Shown here piece after piece: positions 24,951 through 36,515 of a stretch of DNA of 64,000 nucleotides. The notes beneath the pieces were generated by a model. That model was not told the DNA's origin and ran no database searches. It saw only the letters and a list, made by a program, of their open reading frames with translations. This stretch comes from Hordeum vulgare subsp. vulgare (Eukaryota > Streptophyta > Magnoliopsida > Poales > Poaceae). Each line of letters begins with the position of its first letter. The stretch's first letter is position 1. The stretch lies in the NCBI RefSeq assembly GCF_904849725.1, contig NC_058521.1:429864676-429928675 (forward strand). Direction: 5' to 3'. The position numbers and the translations under genes were made by a program.

Positions 24951-25330
24951 CTCGGCCCATTGGACAATGTTCTTCGATGGGTCCAAGATGTTGAATGGCT
25001 CTTGCGCTGGCGTTGTGATCATATCACCAAAGGGCGACAAGCTCAAGTACACGCTACAGATACACTTCGATTCCTCCAACAACGAGGCGGAGTATGAAGC
25101 TCTCCTTTACGGGTTGCGTATGGCCATCTCACTCGGCGTCCGTCGCCTGATTCAGATCTGGTGGTCAATCAAGTGATGAAAGAGTGGGACGTCAGAAACC
25201 CCACCATGACTACATACTGCAATGCAGTGAGGAAGCTTGAGAAGAAGTTTGAAGGTCTAGAACTTCACCATGTTCCAAGACTGAAGAACCAAGCGGCTGA
25301 CGAGTTAGCGAAACTCGGATCCACTCGGAG
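24951..25330 (+). pseudogene. Second RNase H (archaeal-like, aRNH) with frameshift
   Basis: An additional RNase H, known in the Tat branch as acquired archaeal/plant-type RNase H. The acidic residues are visible in MFFDGS, NNEAEYEALLYG, SDLVVNQV and AADELAKL. A small deletion just before the third motif (about 25148-25160) shifts the frame, so the first two motifs and the last two are in different phases. The function would be removal of genomic RNA during plus-strand synthesis. As read, this copy cannot make it. Confidence 0.85.
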
Positions 25331-26728
25331 ACCAGTCCCGAGTGACGCCTGCCTCGAGCACCTCCACCTCCCCTCGGTCAAAGAAGATCCTTTCACAGAG
25401 GAACCAGTACAACCCAAGAGCACAATAGATCCGACTGAAGTCGATGTACCTGCTGTGGTTGATCTGGTCATGGAGATTCTGGCTGTCATTCCCGATTGGA
25501 CTGTGCCGATCATGGCATATATCTTGAGGAAAGAACTTCCAGAAGACGAAGTACAAGCCAGGCAGATAGTCCGCAGGTCGAAGTCATTCACTGTCATTGA
25601 TGGCCAATTGTACAAGGAAAGTATCTCAGGCGTTCTTCAACGATGCATCTCCCCTGAGGAGGGGCAGCTGATTCTGGAGGATATTCACTCGGGGACCTGC
25701 GGTCATCACGCTTCTTCAAGAGCAATCGTCGCCAAGGCATTCAGGGCTGGCTTCTTTTGGCTGCAGGCTAACGAGATGGCTAAGGATATGGTTGATCGAT
25801 GTGAGGGCTTCCAGTTCTACTGCAACAAGTCCCACAAGCCAACGTCTGCATTAAAGACGATCCCTCTGGTGTGGCCGTTTGCAGTGTGGGATTAGATACA
25901 GTCGGCCCATTCAAGACAGGCCAAGGTGGATACACACATCTGTTGGTGGCAGTCGACAAGTTCACGAAATGGATCGAAGCGAAGCCCATCAAGAAGCTCG
26001 ACGCTTCGACAGCCGTCAAGTTTGTCAGCGACATCATCTTTAGATTCGGTGTACCTCACAGCATAATTAAGGACAACGAGACAAACTTTGACTCGGACAG
26101 ATTCAAAGGTTTCTGTACAAGCCAAGGCATCCGAGTGGATTTTGCTTCCGTAGCACATCCTCAGTCCAATGGACAAGCAGAGCGGGCAAACGGGCTTATT
26201 TTGCAAGGATTGAAGCCCCGACTCCTGCGAGAGATAGGACATGCCGCTGGCGCTTGGGTTACCGAGCTACCTTCAGTGCTTTGGGGACTTCACACAACCC
26301 CGAACAGATCTACAGGGCGATCACCGTTCTTCCACGTTTATGGAGCAGAAGCGGTCCTTCCGAGTGACTTGCTTCACAATGCGCCACGAGTCGAACTCTT
26401 CTCCGAAGCCGAAGCAGAACAAGCAAGGCAAGACGGAGTGGATCTTCTGGAAGAGGAGCGCGAGATGGCATTAACTCGCTCGACCATTTATCAACAAAAT
26501 CTGCGGCGTTTTCATGCACGCCACGTGAGAAGTCGGACGTTCCAAGCAGGCGACCTGGTGCTCCGAGTGGATCAACAAAGACCTCACAAGTTGGCTCCGG
26601 CCTGGGAAGGACCCTTCATCATCTCCAAGGTGCTGAACAACGGGGCATACAGACTCTACAACATCGAAAGGGAGACAGACGAGCCGCGCGCATGGAACGG
26701 AGATCTCCTGAATCGCTTCTACACGTGA
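25331..26728 (+). pseudogene. Tat-lineage integrase with frameshift
   Basis: Integrase joins the DNA copy to the genome. The N-terminal zinc-binding part shows the HSGTCGHH and CEGFQFYC histidine/cysteine pairs (about 25680-25830). The catalytic core follows with its first aspartate in GLDTVGPF, the second in IKDNETNF and the glutamate in QAERANGL. The C-terminal module KLAPAWEGPFIISKVLNNGAYRL ends close to the stop at 26726-26728. A one-base deletion near 25888 separates the zinc-binding part from the core. There is no chromodomain, as expected for Tat. Confidence 0.88.
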
Positions 26729-26842
26729 CCGTCGACTGAAGCGATGTAAATAACAAGTATTGGCGAAATAATATAAAGCATATTGAGTTTTTTGCAGATT
26801 CAAAGTTCTTCTGCGGTCGCAGACTCCGGTCTCAAAAAAAAA
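26729..26842. other. Spacer after pol
   Basis: 114 bases between the integrase stop and the first repeat unit. No gene or structured element seen; it holds a short A run (26834-26841). Confidence 0.5.
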
Positions 26843-27913
26843 CTTAGCTGCGATCCAGAATCGCCTAAGTATTAACTTTCTCCGAGTGCGCACTTAACGT
26901 CACACTCGGGGGCTTAGCTGCGATCCAGCATCGCCTAAGTATGAACTTTCTCCGAGTGTGCACTTAACGTCACACTCGGGGGCTTAGCTGCGATCCAGCA
27001 TCGCCTAAGTATTAACTTTCTTCGAGTGTGCACTTAACGTCACACTCGGGGGCTTAGCTGCGATCCAGCATCGCCTAAGTATTACTTTCTCCGAGTGTGC
27101 ACTTAACGTCACACTCGGGGGCTTAGCTGCGATCCAGCATCGCCTAAGTATTAACTTTCTCCGAGTGTGCACTTAACGTCACACACGGGTGCTTAGCTGC
27201 GATCCAGCATCGCCTAAGTATTAACTTTCTTCGAGTGTGCACTTAACGTCACACTCGGGGGCTTAGCTGCGATCCAGCATCGCCTAAGTGTTAACTTTCT
27301 TCGAGTGTGCACTTCACATCACACTCGGGGGCTTAGCTGCGATCCAGCATCGCCTAAGTATTAAACTTCTCCGAGTGTGCACTTAACGTCACACTCGGAG
27401 GCTTAGCTGCGATCCAGAATCGCCCATGTATTAACCTTCTCCGAGTGTGCACTACACGTCACACTCGGGGGCTTAGCTGCGATCCAGAATCGCCCACGTA
27501 CTAACCTTCTCCGAGTGTGCACTACACGTCACACTCGGGGGCTTAGCTGCGATCCAACATTGCCTAAGTATTAACCTTCTTCGAGTGTGCACTTAACGTC
27601 ACACTCGGGGGCTTAGCTGTGATCCAGCATCGCCTAAATGTTAACTTTCTTCGAGTGTGCACTTCACGTCACACTCGGGGGCTTAGCTGCGATCCAGCAT
27701 CGCCTAAGTATTAAACTTCTCCGAGTGTGCAGTTAACGTCACACTCGGAGGCTTAGCTGCAATCCAGCATCGCCTAAGTATTAAACTTCTCCGAGTGTGC
27801 ACTTAACGTCACACTCGGAGGCTTAGCTGCGATCCAGAATCGCCCACATACTAACCTTCTCCGAGTGTGCACTTCACGTCACACTTGGGGGCTTAGCCGC
27901 GATCCAGCATCGA
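26843..27913 (+). repeat. Tandem array of fifteen ~70-bp units plus a partial unit
   Basis: Units start with CTTAGCTGCGATCCAGCATC and repeat every 70 bases (starts at 26843, 26913, 26983, 27053; the fourth unit lacks one base, giving 27122 and on to 27892). The array ends in a partial unit of about 22 bases. Each unit contains CCGAGTGTG, a 10-base loop, then CACACTCGG: a perfect 9-bp inverted repeat in the common form. Some units carry changes that weaken the stem. The array lies exactly between the 3' ends of gag-pol and the convergent antisense gene. Its role is unknown; formation by slippage or unequal exchange is likely. Confidence 0.95.
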
Positions 27914-28128
27914 CTGTTTGCCTTTGGCTTCACCAAGAAACGCCAAACAAAAACTCGAATCAACATTGCAATAGAAGAGCAAAAAAAACGGATTCCAAAA
28001 TTCTCGGAAAGATAGCTAACTCGGTGCGGATCATGCTTACCCGCACCGATTTAAAAGTTTGACAACCAACAGAAGTGGCCAAAGTACCTTACAGATGAAA
28101 CACTCGGCATACCGAGGATAAAGTTTTC

Positions 28129-31100
28129 TTACGCGTCAGCAGGGTCAGCGCCAGGACTAGAGGGCTCAACGAAGGTGTCCAAGTCGATTCCATCGGCGAT
28201 GCGGGTAGCACCCTCAAGGAACGTCTCCATGAAGTCTTCGAATCGAAGCTTCTTCGTGTTGGCGACCTTCAGTGTCTTCAGCTTTTCCTCACGCACCTCC
28301 TTGCAATGGACTCGGACCAAGGACAGAGCAACATCTGCACCGCAACGAGCTGCAGATTTCTTCCACGACTGCACTCTGTTGGGAATCTCCTCCAGTCGGG
28401 TCATCAGATTCTCCATCTCCTGCTGCGACTCATCTTCTGGCCAAAGCTCCTTGTTGATTCGGCCGACGACTTCTCTCAGTCGACCGATGAAAGGACCAAC
28501 TTTGCCCACGCGGATGTGCGCACGGAGCAGATCCCGATTGGCGTTGTCGCCGAGTGGAACGTTCTCGAGAATCGAACGCTCCACGTCAGCTGCTTCAGCT
28601 TCGGCGTCAAAGAAAAAATCTGCGACAATAGGACAAACAGACAATAAGCGCCGAGTGTTACGCGCATAGCACAAACACTCGGAAAAAGCAGGACTTACCA
28701 GCCAGACGCGTCATCATCTGCCGAGCCCAGTCGCTGAAATATTTATCTTGCGCCCTGCATCGTTTGTTCAGCACATCCATCTGACTCATCAGCGCAGTTC
28801 TCTATTTCCCCATCTTTTCCACTTCCTCAGTCAACACCTTGTTCACTTCACGCGCCCGCTCCAATGACTTCTCCCGTTCCGCCAGAGCATCCTTCATGCC
28901 GGCCATTGCAAGCATGGCTGCATCAAGTTCACCAGCGAACTGATTCCTCTCCGCCTTGAGAGTCTCATAGGCTGATCCCATTTCACAGGTTTTCTGCCAC
29001 CAAACACCAAGAGACAATCAGAAAGTTCAACAGTTCAAAGTCTAAGTTCTTCAGACCCCTGCCGACGCAAGCAGTCGACAACGGTCTCGGGGACTACACC
29101 CAGTGGGTTCACTAAGAGTGACCCCACTGGCATGCAGCTCAAGCAGGCCTGCCCTATTGAGATGCATGTTATCACCTACGCCTACGAGGCAAATGTTACC
29201 CGACCTGAGTACAACTTACTCTCGGAGACTCTTACAGTAAGTGCACTCCGAGTGCCACAACTGCTAGCAGTCGGTCATATTATTTACAGACACGACCAAA
29301 GCAAAGACAATATGTATAAAGACAATTGTCGGTGCAAGCACTCGACAGAAGTCTCGGGGACTACACCCACTGGGTTCACTAAGAGTGAACCCATTGCAAA
29401 CAACAACTGCTATTCAAGAACACCCAGTGGGTTACAGGAGAAAAGTAAATACTTACTAGACCACTTACTCGGATATCATCGCGCAGCTCCAAGCTCCGCT
29501 GGTACAAGGCCGCAACAGAGTCGTAGGCCCTCTTGGCTTCTCCAGCCATCAACTCCGCCTGCACCATAGCCCCCTTGGCCACTCCCACCTGCTCCTCCGG
29601 AAGACGCTGGATGCTGAATTCAGCATTCGACGAACCTGGAATCGTCGGAGGTTCCTGAGGCATCCCAAGGTCCGCCCCAGTCGGCTCCTCACCCACCAGC
29701 ACTGGTTCAGTCTGTGGCAGCGCCTCAGTCGGCAGCACGTCGGCGGCGAGAGCGGCAGCAGGAGGAGCAGCCTCGAGAACAGGCTCCACAGCTGGGTCGA
29801 CTCTCCCCTGGTCGCCCTCACCCAGACAAATCACCCCTGACAGACCGAATGACATGAGGTCTCAGAAAAAGAAAGAAGCACCTGACTGGGACACGATAGT
29901 ATAAAACATTCGACGTCCCTACAACGCACCTGGCTGGGATGAGACGACATTGTCCGTGTCCATGGGGTCGTCTTCCTGAGGCGCCGGAGAGGTGGCCGAA
30001 GTAGCGACCCTGTCGAGTGAGACCCATTCGGCCAGTAAAAAGAAGTTCACTCGGATATCAGAAAGAATTGAAAAATGTGTACACTTAGGTAGAGGTGACG
30101 GGGACAACAACCCTCATTCGCGGCAGAGCCTTCCAAGGCTTAGGCCCACTCGGCTTGGCCACCTTAGAAGACTGACCCGCAGGCTCAGCAGCGGCATCCC
30201 TGGTCCTCTTAGTGCTTCGAACACTCGGGACCGCCGGAGCAGCAGGCGGAGCACTCGAAGACGTGGGAGGAGCCGAGGGGACGGCGGGCTCGTGTCGGCG
30301 CTTGGTCCGATGCTCTGGGTTCGGAGGTGGGGAGTCTTGCTCTTCGTTTTCTTCCTCCTCCTCGCTGGTCTCCTCCTCCGATTCCCCGCTGTCGGAGACG
30401 TATTCGGCGCTCTCCACGCTGCCCTCTTGGCTGCCTTCCTCCTCTTCCTCCGCCGGATTCCCGTTCGAGACGGGGGAGAACCAGTTGGTCCACTCCTGCA
30501 TAAATTTCAGTCGGCAATATCACACATCAGATAGAGATATAGACAAATGACAAGAATTGGGACAGTTCAGTGCACTCGGCAATGTCACTCACCTGATTCG
30601 GTGGAGGATGATCCGCGCTGTAAGGCCTCACTCGCCGAGATCCTTTGGGATTCTCGCAGGGGCCCGTGATTTGGAGCACCCACGAGGTCACCCTCTCCTC
30701 AGTCACGGCCACCACGTTGGTCCGAGTGGAGTCCTCGGGGCCTATGTAATGCCCAGGATGGTCGCGAGGATGGATCCGTCGACCAAGAAAGACCTCCAGC
30801 AAGTCTATGCCGGTGACCCCCCTCCTGACGACGTCCACGAGTGCCTCAACCAAGGGCTGGACGTCGTTCTTCTCCGCCCTCGTGAGCGCGAGTTGCTTAG
30901 GTGGGGCAGGCCGATCCAGACTGAAGGGAGGCAGCCCTGTCGAAGCATTCGGACAGGCGATATCCTGGCAGTAGAACCACGTCGACTGCCAGTTCCTGAC
31001 CGACTCACATAACTGGAGAGCAGGATAACTGATCCGACTCTTTTTCTGGAAACCTAGACCCCCGCGGAGCTGGAGAAGATGTGTTTTGTCATCCGACTGG

Positions 31101-31563
31101 ATAAGTCGTTTGATGGTCTGGGATCTAGCAGAAAATATGTGCTTGAACAGCCCCCAATGGGGGGACAGCCAATGAAACACTCGCACAAGACTATAAAGGC
31201 AGAAAGGTGGGCGATGGCATTCGGAGGGAAATGGTGAAGTTGGGCACCGAAGTGATTCATGATACCCTTGAAGAAAGGATGTGGGGGTAAAGAAAAACCT
31301 CGATGGACGTGGCTGAGAAGCAAGACGCGCTCTCCCTCCCGGGGCGCCGGCTCGACATCATTCTCCGCCGGCAACCTCCAGGACTTACGCACGATCATTC
31401 CGTGCTCCACCAGCTGCAACAGATCCCCCTCCGTCACCGTGGAGGGGAGGAAATCACCTTGAATCCACCCCACCGGCAGCGGCCGCTGCCGCCGCTGAGC
31501 AGGCGCCGCCGCCTTGCCCTTCTTCTTCCTCGCCTCCATCTTGCTGGTCTGACCCTTGGTCAT
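28129..31563 (-). pseudogene. Antisense six-exon gene, Transposase_28-like N-terminus with coiled-coil C-terminus
   Basis: ATG at 31563-31561. Proposed exons: 31563-30593, 30495-30089, 30009-29930, 29836-29469, 28993-28699, 28619-28129. Most borders have good splice signals (GTGAGT, GTGCGT, GTAAGT donors; CAG acceptors) and the protein continues in phase. Exon 1 carries the Transposase_28-like region (PLPVGWIQGDFLP, PPHPFFKGIMNHFGAQLHH, NWQSTWFYCQD). Exon 2 is Glu/Ser-rich then basic; exons 4-6 are predicted coiled coil (KSLERAREVNKVL, LREVVGRINKELWPEDE). Damage: a one-base loss in a C run near 31153, a TAG at 28802-28804, and exon 2 ending at CTAAGT where GTAAGT is expected. Such antisense ORFs are known near the 3' end of Tat elements; function unknown. 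Confidence 0.75.
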
Positions 31564-32084
31564 GGAGGCGACGGCGAACCCTCGGGAGGAAGGAAAAGGA
31601 AGGAGTGTAGGAGCGCTGGAGGTGGTGAGGAAGATGGAGCAGGCGAGAGCGAAAGATTCGGCGAGCGTAACGAAGAAGCCTTGCCGCCCAGATTTAAATA
31701 GGGTTCCAACTGGGTCACTGGCGGGTGGCCCCGAAACCTTATCCGCCCGACCGGCCGCGGCGATATCAGTGGAGGAGTTGAAGGCACGAGAATCGAGGTG
31801 TCAGGCGCTACTCGAGTGCGCTGGCGTCATCCCCGCTGAGTGCGCGGAACCTGAAATTTGAGATCTCGGAAAATCCGCCGCTGTCAGTTGACCAGTCACG
31901 TCAAAAGATGCCGCGGAAGCACTCGACTTCCGACAGTCTGTTTCGCGGGCGCTTCCACTCGGATCGTTGGTCAGAAAAGATAAAATGGATTGAGGCAAGC
32001 AACGCCCAAGCCAAATCTAATCCAGTCAGATCCAAACTTCAAGCATCGCTTCGTCGTTCCAACCCCAATCCATTCGGGGACTAA
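31564..32084. other. Antisense promoter region and polypurine tract
   Basis: No reading frame of interest. It holds the putative antisense TATA box (31692-31700) and, at the other end, the sequence ATTCGGGGACTAA just before the 3' LTR, which is the likely polypurine primer for the plus-strand element. Confidence 0.5.
31692..31700 (-). promoter_or_regulatory. Putative TATA box of the antisense gene
   Basis: TATTTAAAT on the minus strand, about 130 bases upstream of the ATG at 31563. It would give the antisense gene a promoter separate from the LTR. Confidence 0.5.
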
Positions 32085-32614
32085 TGATGGGGTCATAGTC
32101 CTAGGGTAGGGTCATAGGCCTACCAGGCAGGTCCTACCCAAGGACTACCCCTCACAAAGGACAGGGCCCTTAGTCAGTCCTGACTGAATTAAGGAGTCCC
32201 CATCATCCAGTCGGAGACTAGCATTCAGAGGATACCAAGCTAACCGACTGGATACACTCGGTACATCGTAACCTCTGTGGAGGGAAACGGCCGTACGTTT
32301 CCGCGTGCATTTATTAGTATTTAGAGCATACGTTACCTGTAACGTACACATTCAATCCCCACTACTCCACCCCTGTACCAGAACCGTGGTGGAGGGCAGC
32401 GCACTCTATATAAGCTGCCCTCCCCCACTGGTAGAGGGGTTAGAAAATCATTGTATTCCATATTCCACTCGACAACAAGCTCTGAGAGCACTGAGACGTA
32501 GGGCTGTTACCTCCACCGCAGAGGGGCCTGAACTCATACAACCTTGCCGTAGCTAGGACTCTGCCCATCTCATCCGTACCCTACACATCTACTGTCACGC
32601 TTATACCCACGACA
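32085..32614 (+). repeat. 3' LTR of the Tat-lineage gypsy
   Basis: 530 bp, TGATGGGGTC to CCCACGACA, followed by the CCAAG target duplication. TATA box at 32407-32414. About ten substitutions from the 5' LTR. Confidence 0.93.
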
Positions 32615-32619
32615 CCAAG

Positions 32620-32780
32620 CGTCGAAAACGGAGCGTAAAAAATGAAGAGCAACGACGTTTTGGTCAAAATCGTCGTAACTTTATGACGATTCCTGGATCG
32701 GCGTAATCTTTACGACGATCTTAAATCATCGCTGACAATCAAACCCACTCCTACGTGGCAAAATTACGATGAAATCAAAA
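32620..32780. repeat. CACTA left subterminal repeat region
   Basis: Continues the subterminal region interrupted by the gypsy. Contains AATCGTCGTAA near 32664 and TTTACGACGATC near 32713, the same motif that fills the right end, in both orientations. Such clustered motifs are usual binding sites for CACTA-encoded proteins. Confidence 0.7.
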
Positions 32781-33184
32781 CGTCATGGCTGAAATCAGCC
32801 CAACCCATTTCAATTTATAACATGGGCTCGTTTTATTTTTTGGGGCTTTTCTTATTGGGCTTCTTTTTGGGCCTTGGCCTATTTACAGCCACTTTAGTAT
32901 TTTTTATCGAATTTTTTTTATCATTCTAATTTGGGCCCTGGCCTTTTCATGCCCAAATACATTTGATCCAGTTTCAGTTTTAGCCTTTTTCATTTTTGAA
33001 TTCAAGATTTTTTTTCCAGAACTTGGTTTCATTTCTATTTATTGGGCCTTTTCAACCAATTATTTGTCCAATATTAAATGCAGCACTATTTCATATTCAA
33101 ATCAAGAAAGCTCCAAGTCGAATTAAAATCATCCATCATATGACATCACATAATACATCTCCCAGGTTTGCACAATCAAAATAC

Positions 33185-33325
33185 ACACTTTTAGCACCAA
33201 CACCAACATGGTTGATAAACTAGTAAACTGACACTACTACAAAGAAAGTTTCACTACACTTTAACACCAACACCAATATGGCTGATAAACTAGTAAACTG
33301 ACACTACTACAAACAAAGTTTCACT
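33185..33325 (+). repeat. Two tandem copies of a ~71-bp unit
   Basis: Copy one at 33185-33254 and copy two at 33255-33325 share CACCAACACCAA, GATAAACTAGTAAACTGAC and ACTACTACAAA with few differences. Contiguous duplication within the CACTA interior. Confidence 0.85.
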
Positions 33326-33382
33326 TGCTTCCAGCATAAGGCTAGAAGCAAATCAAAAGCAGCACTTGCTTCTATGGTTCGG

Positions 33383-33487
33383 TTAGTTGTACTCGCGTCC
33401 ACACATGGAAGGATGTTGTTGAGAGCAGTCTCTGCTCGAGGATGGTCTGCTCATTCGTCCATTGTCTAGCATGTATCCTTTGAAGCA
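33383..33487 (-). pseudogene. Candidate terminal exon of a captured gene
   Basis: A T-rich stretch ending TTGTTGTTACAG on the minus strand makes a good splice acceptor at 33488. It is followed by 34 open codons ending in TAA (contains MLDNGRMSRPSSSRD and ends CGREYN). I do not recognise the protein. A second open phase across the same bases also ends nearby. It could be a captured exon, the end of a lost transposon gene, or chance. Confidence 0.25.
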
Positions 33488-35624
33488 CTGTAACAACAAC
33501 AAAATTATTGTTTCAAATAAAAAAGCATTATAATACAGATGGTAGCAAATCTATAAGAATGAAGAGAGCTGCCACTATGTTCCTGAAGATGATGTTAAAA
33601 ATCCTGAGATATAAATTCTGGAGTATAATTAGTCCAACCTAAACAGGTCATAGAAACAGAAAATTAAACTTCAAACTATCTAAGATTGTTCCAGGAAATT
33701 CTGGACAAAGAAAATGCACACAACCAAACTCAATATCTTTTTGGTATTTTCGCTTTACTAGAGGAATTTAAGCACTGACAAAAGGAGGAGTCAATGACAC
33801 AATAATTAGCAGACATGTAAGATAATACAAAACGAGCTACTCCACATTAGTGTGATAACTAGGTGTAAACCAGGGTGTAAGAACATTGCCGTGAGCTTTG
33901 ATCTTAGAAAAATACATTTTAACAAGAAGATTACCGTGACCCTTGATCTTAGAAAAACAGTGAACTGACACCTACAAATTCTAAAACAGCGAACTGACAC
34001 ATACATTCTAAAACAGCGAACTGAAAAATACACTTTCTTCTTAAAATGTATCTTAGGAAAACAGCGAACTGGCACAATTATGTCATGGTTGAATTATTTG
34101 TGAAGGAACTTTGTTTTGGGTGGCACACATTCAGAGCGTAAATTAATGCTCGTAAAAAATTAATGCTCGAGCTATCCTTAATCAGGTCCAACAGCTACAA
34201 ATCACTATAAGAATCCACATATTGCGATAAATTTGTTTAGTATGGTTTATTAAGTCCTAAAGTTGATCTACCATTTCGACTGGCAATTGGAGCATTGCAT
34301 TGCCAACTCTGTAGTTAATGCCAAAGGCAACTAAAGTACAGAACAGGAGAACAGAAGGTGCAGGTGAACTAAAGTAAAGAAACGTACAAACTGAACCAGA
34401 CTTCAACGGAAACATAGAAAGTGCAGGTGATATTCAGATCAGGGGGTAGTTGGGCTCACCATGTTCGCTGCAAGGGGCGGTCCAGCCGCTAGGTGGGAGG
34501 TGAAGATGGATGTTGGCCCACGGCTCCACCTCCTCTGGACGCTGCACCAACAGAGACGATACGGGAAAAGGGGATTCATTTCATTTATTCAGAGAGGAGG
34601 AATTTTCGGCCACAGCAAAACAGTGGTGTGTACATCATTCATAGCTCTAAAGAATAGAGTGATAGGGTCAGCTATATATACTAGCCACTCTACCATGCTC
34701 CCTACACCACATGCATAAGTTATTCATGACCGAACTAGGATATATAGATAGAAACTAGGCGACAGGCGAGAGCAGAGCATCGACAATTTGCTTGCGTAAA
34801 ACAAAGACAAGACTTGCAGGCATATATTCACAAATACATGACCATCTAGTACATGCTAGCAGAACATCCAACCATTTTGTGAATGCAAACAAACACAATA
34901 CTTTCTACAGTAGAGGTGATTACATGACCGTCCAGTACAGGAAATCAAATTAATTCCTGAATGCAAGTAAGCGGCAGATAGCTACATGAGTATGTTATCT
35001 ACAGATGCATTACATTATAATTAAGATGTTTGTTCGACAGTGTACATATTTATAGAAACCAAAATAAGAAGTTATTTTCACATGAATGGCTGGATCCTCC
35101 CCTCATTTTCTTACAACATGTACGAGTTCTTTGCCAACCAACAACCTGCCTCCGATTTATGATAGTTTTTCTCCAATCTCCTAAAGATAGGAGAACAGTA
35201 CACTGTAAATAAATAAACTTCATAATCTCAATAATACTGTAGGGCATATGATGCCAAGCTGGTAACCAGTATCCTTCACTAAGGAAGGCAAAAATTCTTA
35301 ACAAGGAATTAGTTTTGGTGTCAACAAAGAAAAAGATGAACATTAAAGTCTTCAAAGTACTCAAATCTAAATGACCAACAAGTTAATGAAAATTACTTGA
35401 GCATATGAAGAACTACCAAGTTACTCCCAGATCGTATCCTTTGTTTGAAGAAATCAAGTGTAATAACAAGCAGAGAGCATATATTAATTTCCCAGTTAGC
35501 AGAAGAAGAATGATTTGTGGAAAATCAAAGGAGTGATACATGGAAAATCAAAGGAGCATCCAGTACAACTCTGGTTAAAAAACAGAGCTACCCTCTGATG
35601 GAGAATCGATCTAGGCCCCTTATT

Positions 35625-35699
35625 ACCCGAGGTGATCTCGAACTGAGACAACAGTTTGAGCGGCTCGGAGGATGAGAAACCGCAGCAACTACCGAACAT
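35625..35699 (-). pseudogene. Candidate first exon of a second captured gene fragment
   Basis: A GC-richer patch (about 35750-35880) resembling a 5' leader precedes an ATG at 35699 (MFGSCCGFSSSEPLKLLSQF), then a possible donor GTAATAAG. No family is recognised. The composition step against the AT-rich surroundings is the main support. Confidence 0.25.
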
Positions 35700-36515
35700 T
35701 TCTACCCCAGATGGGATCTACAAACGAAACGATGACGGCACCGAGTATTACTCCGAGAAAAAATGACAGGAGGCTCCAAAAATTCGTGCCCGACAGTCGC
35801 GGCGGCCGCGAAAATGCTGCTGCAGTCTAGAGGCCAGACGACAGCAGATCCGATCAAAATTCCCAAGCCCCAAGGCCAAGACGAGGGGAATGGCTTATAC
35901 TCTTAAAAAGAGTAACCTAGTCTATCTATGTGCACATACAAATTTTCAAGGCAATTATCCAGGTTCATGATTTTAGGGACTTGTACATTCCAACTAGAAA
36001 TATATATAACAGAGCAATTTCCAGGTGGACCATGGCAAAAAAATATGCATACAAAAGATATCACTGGCACCAAAGAGATCCAGCAAAAGGTATAATAGTA
36101 TCTTTCTGAAATATAGTATGACATTTTGAATCTTACTAACTAGATAAGTATTGTACTATATTAGATACGTTACGACACTGAAAGCAGTTATAATAGAATA
36201 GATAAGTACATGCCAATAGCAGGCAAACAATTTGTTTGGAACAGAGAGTGCTCACGCATGTGTTGATTGGGTGAATGCTTGGGAAGCACAACATATCAAG
36301 CACGGTCATCCATATAATGATAAATCCATACATAATATGTAAACATAAAATATGAAAAGATCCTAGTTCAATTCAATTGAGCTTCATCAGACTTAATTTA
36401 TAAGCTACAACAATGGTAACAGGTGTGACTTTTGCTAATTTATATCAGGGCACTTTTTTCTACCGCTTTATAATCTATATGATAATGTAGTTACGGTTGA
36501 AAGAAACGTTACTGC

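Larger units (their letters stand above)
20232..32614 (+). mobile_element. Tat-lineage Ty3/gypsy retrotransposon, complete with both LTRs
   Basis: A complete 12.4-kb element with LTRs at 20232-20787 and 32085-32614, flanked by the 5-bp target duplication CCAAG (20227-20231 and 32615-32619). The order is LTR, primer site, gag, protease, RT, degenerate RNase H, second RNase H, integrase, a 70-bp repeat array, an antisense multi-exon gene, polypurine tract, LTR. The second RNase H and the extra gene near the 3' end are known marks of the Tat/Retand branch. The LTRs differ by about ten substitutions, counted by eye, plus one 26-bp deletion, so this is one of the younger insertions here. Gag-pol has two in-frame stops and two frameshifts, so this copy cannot move alone. 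Confidence 0.92.
32781..36515. other. Non-coding interior of the CACTA element
   Basis: AT-rich DNA without a transposase or another recognised protein. It contains a 71-bp tandem duplication, a candidate terminal exon and a candidate first exon listed separately. A TATA-like CTATATATAC lies at 34670-34680. Nothing else was recognised. Confidence 0.5.

Noticed and set aside
26843..27913. Regular repeats that might suggest a CRISPR array
   Set aside because: The units are contiguous with no unique spacers, they lie within a plant retrotransposon, and no cas genes exist.
28175..28669. Plus-strand frame of 164 codons opposite the last antisense exon
   Set aside because: The minus-strand reading is the one that matches related Tat elements; this is its shadow.
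33185..33325. CACTACTAC within the tandem duplication as ends of a small nested CACTA or MITE
   Set aside because: No matching inverted end or target duplication; the motif repeats because the whole unit is duplicated.
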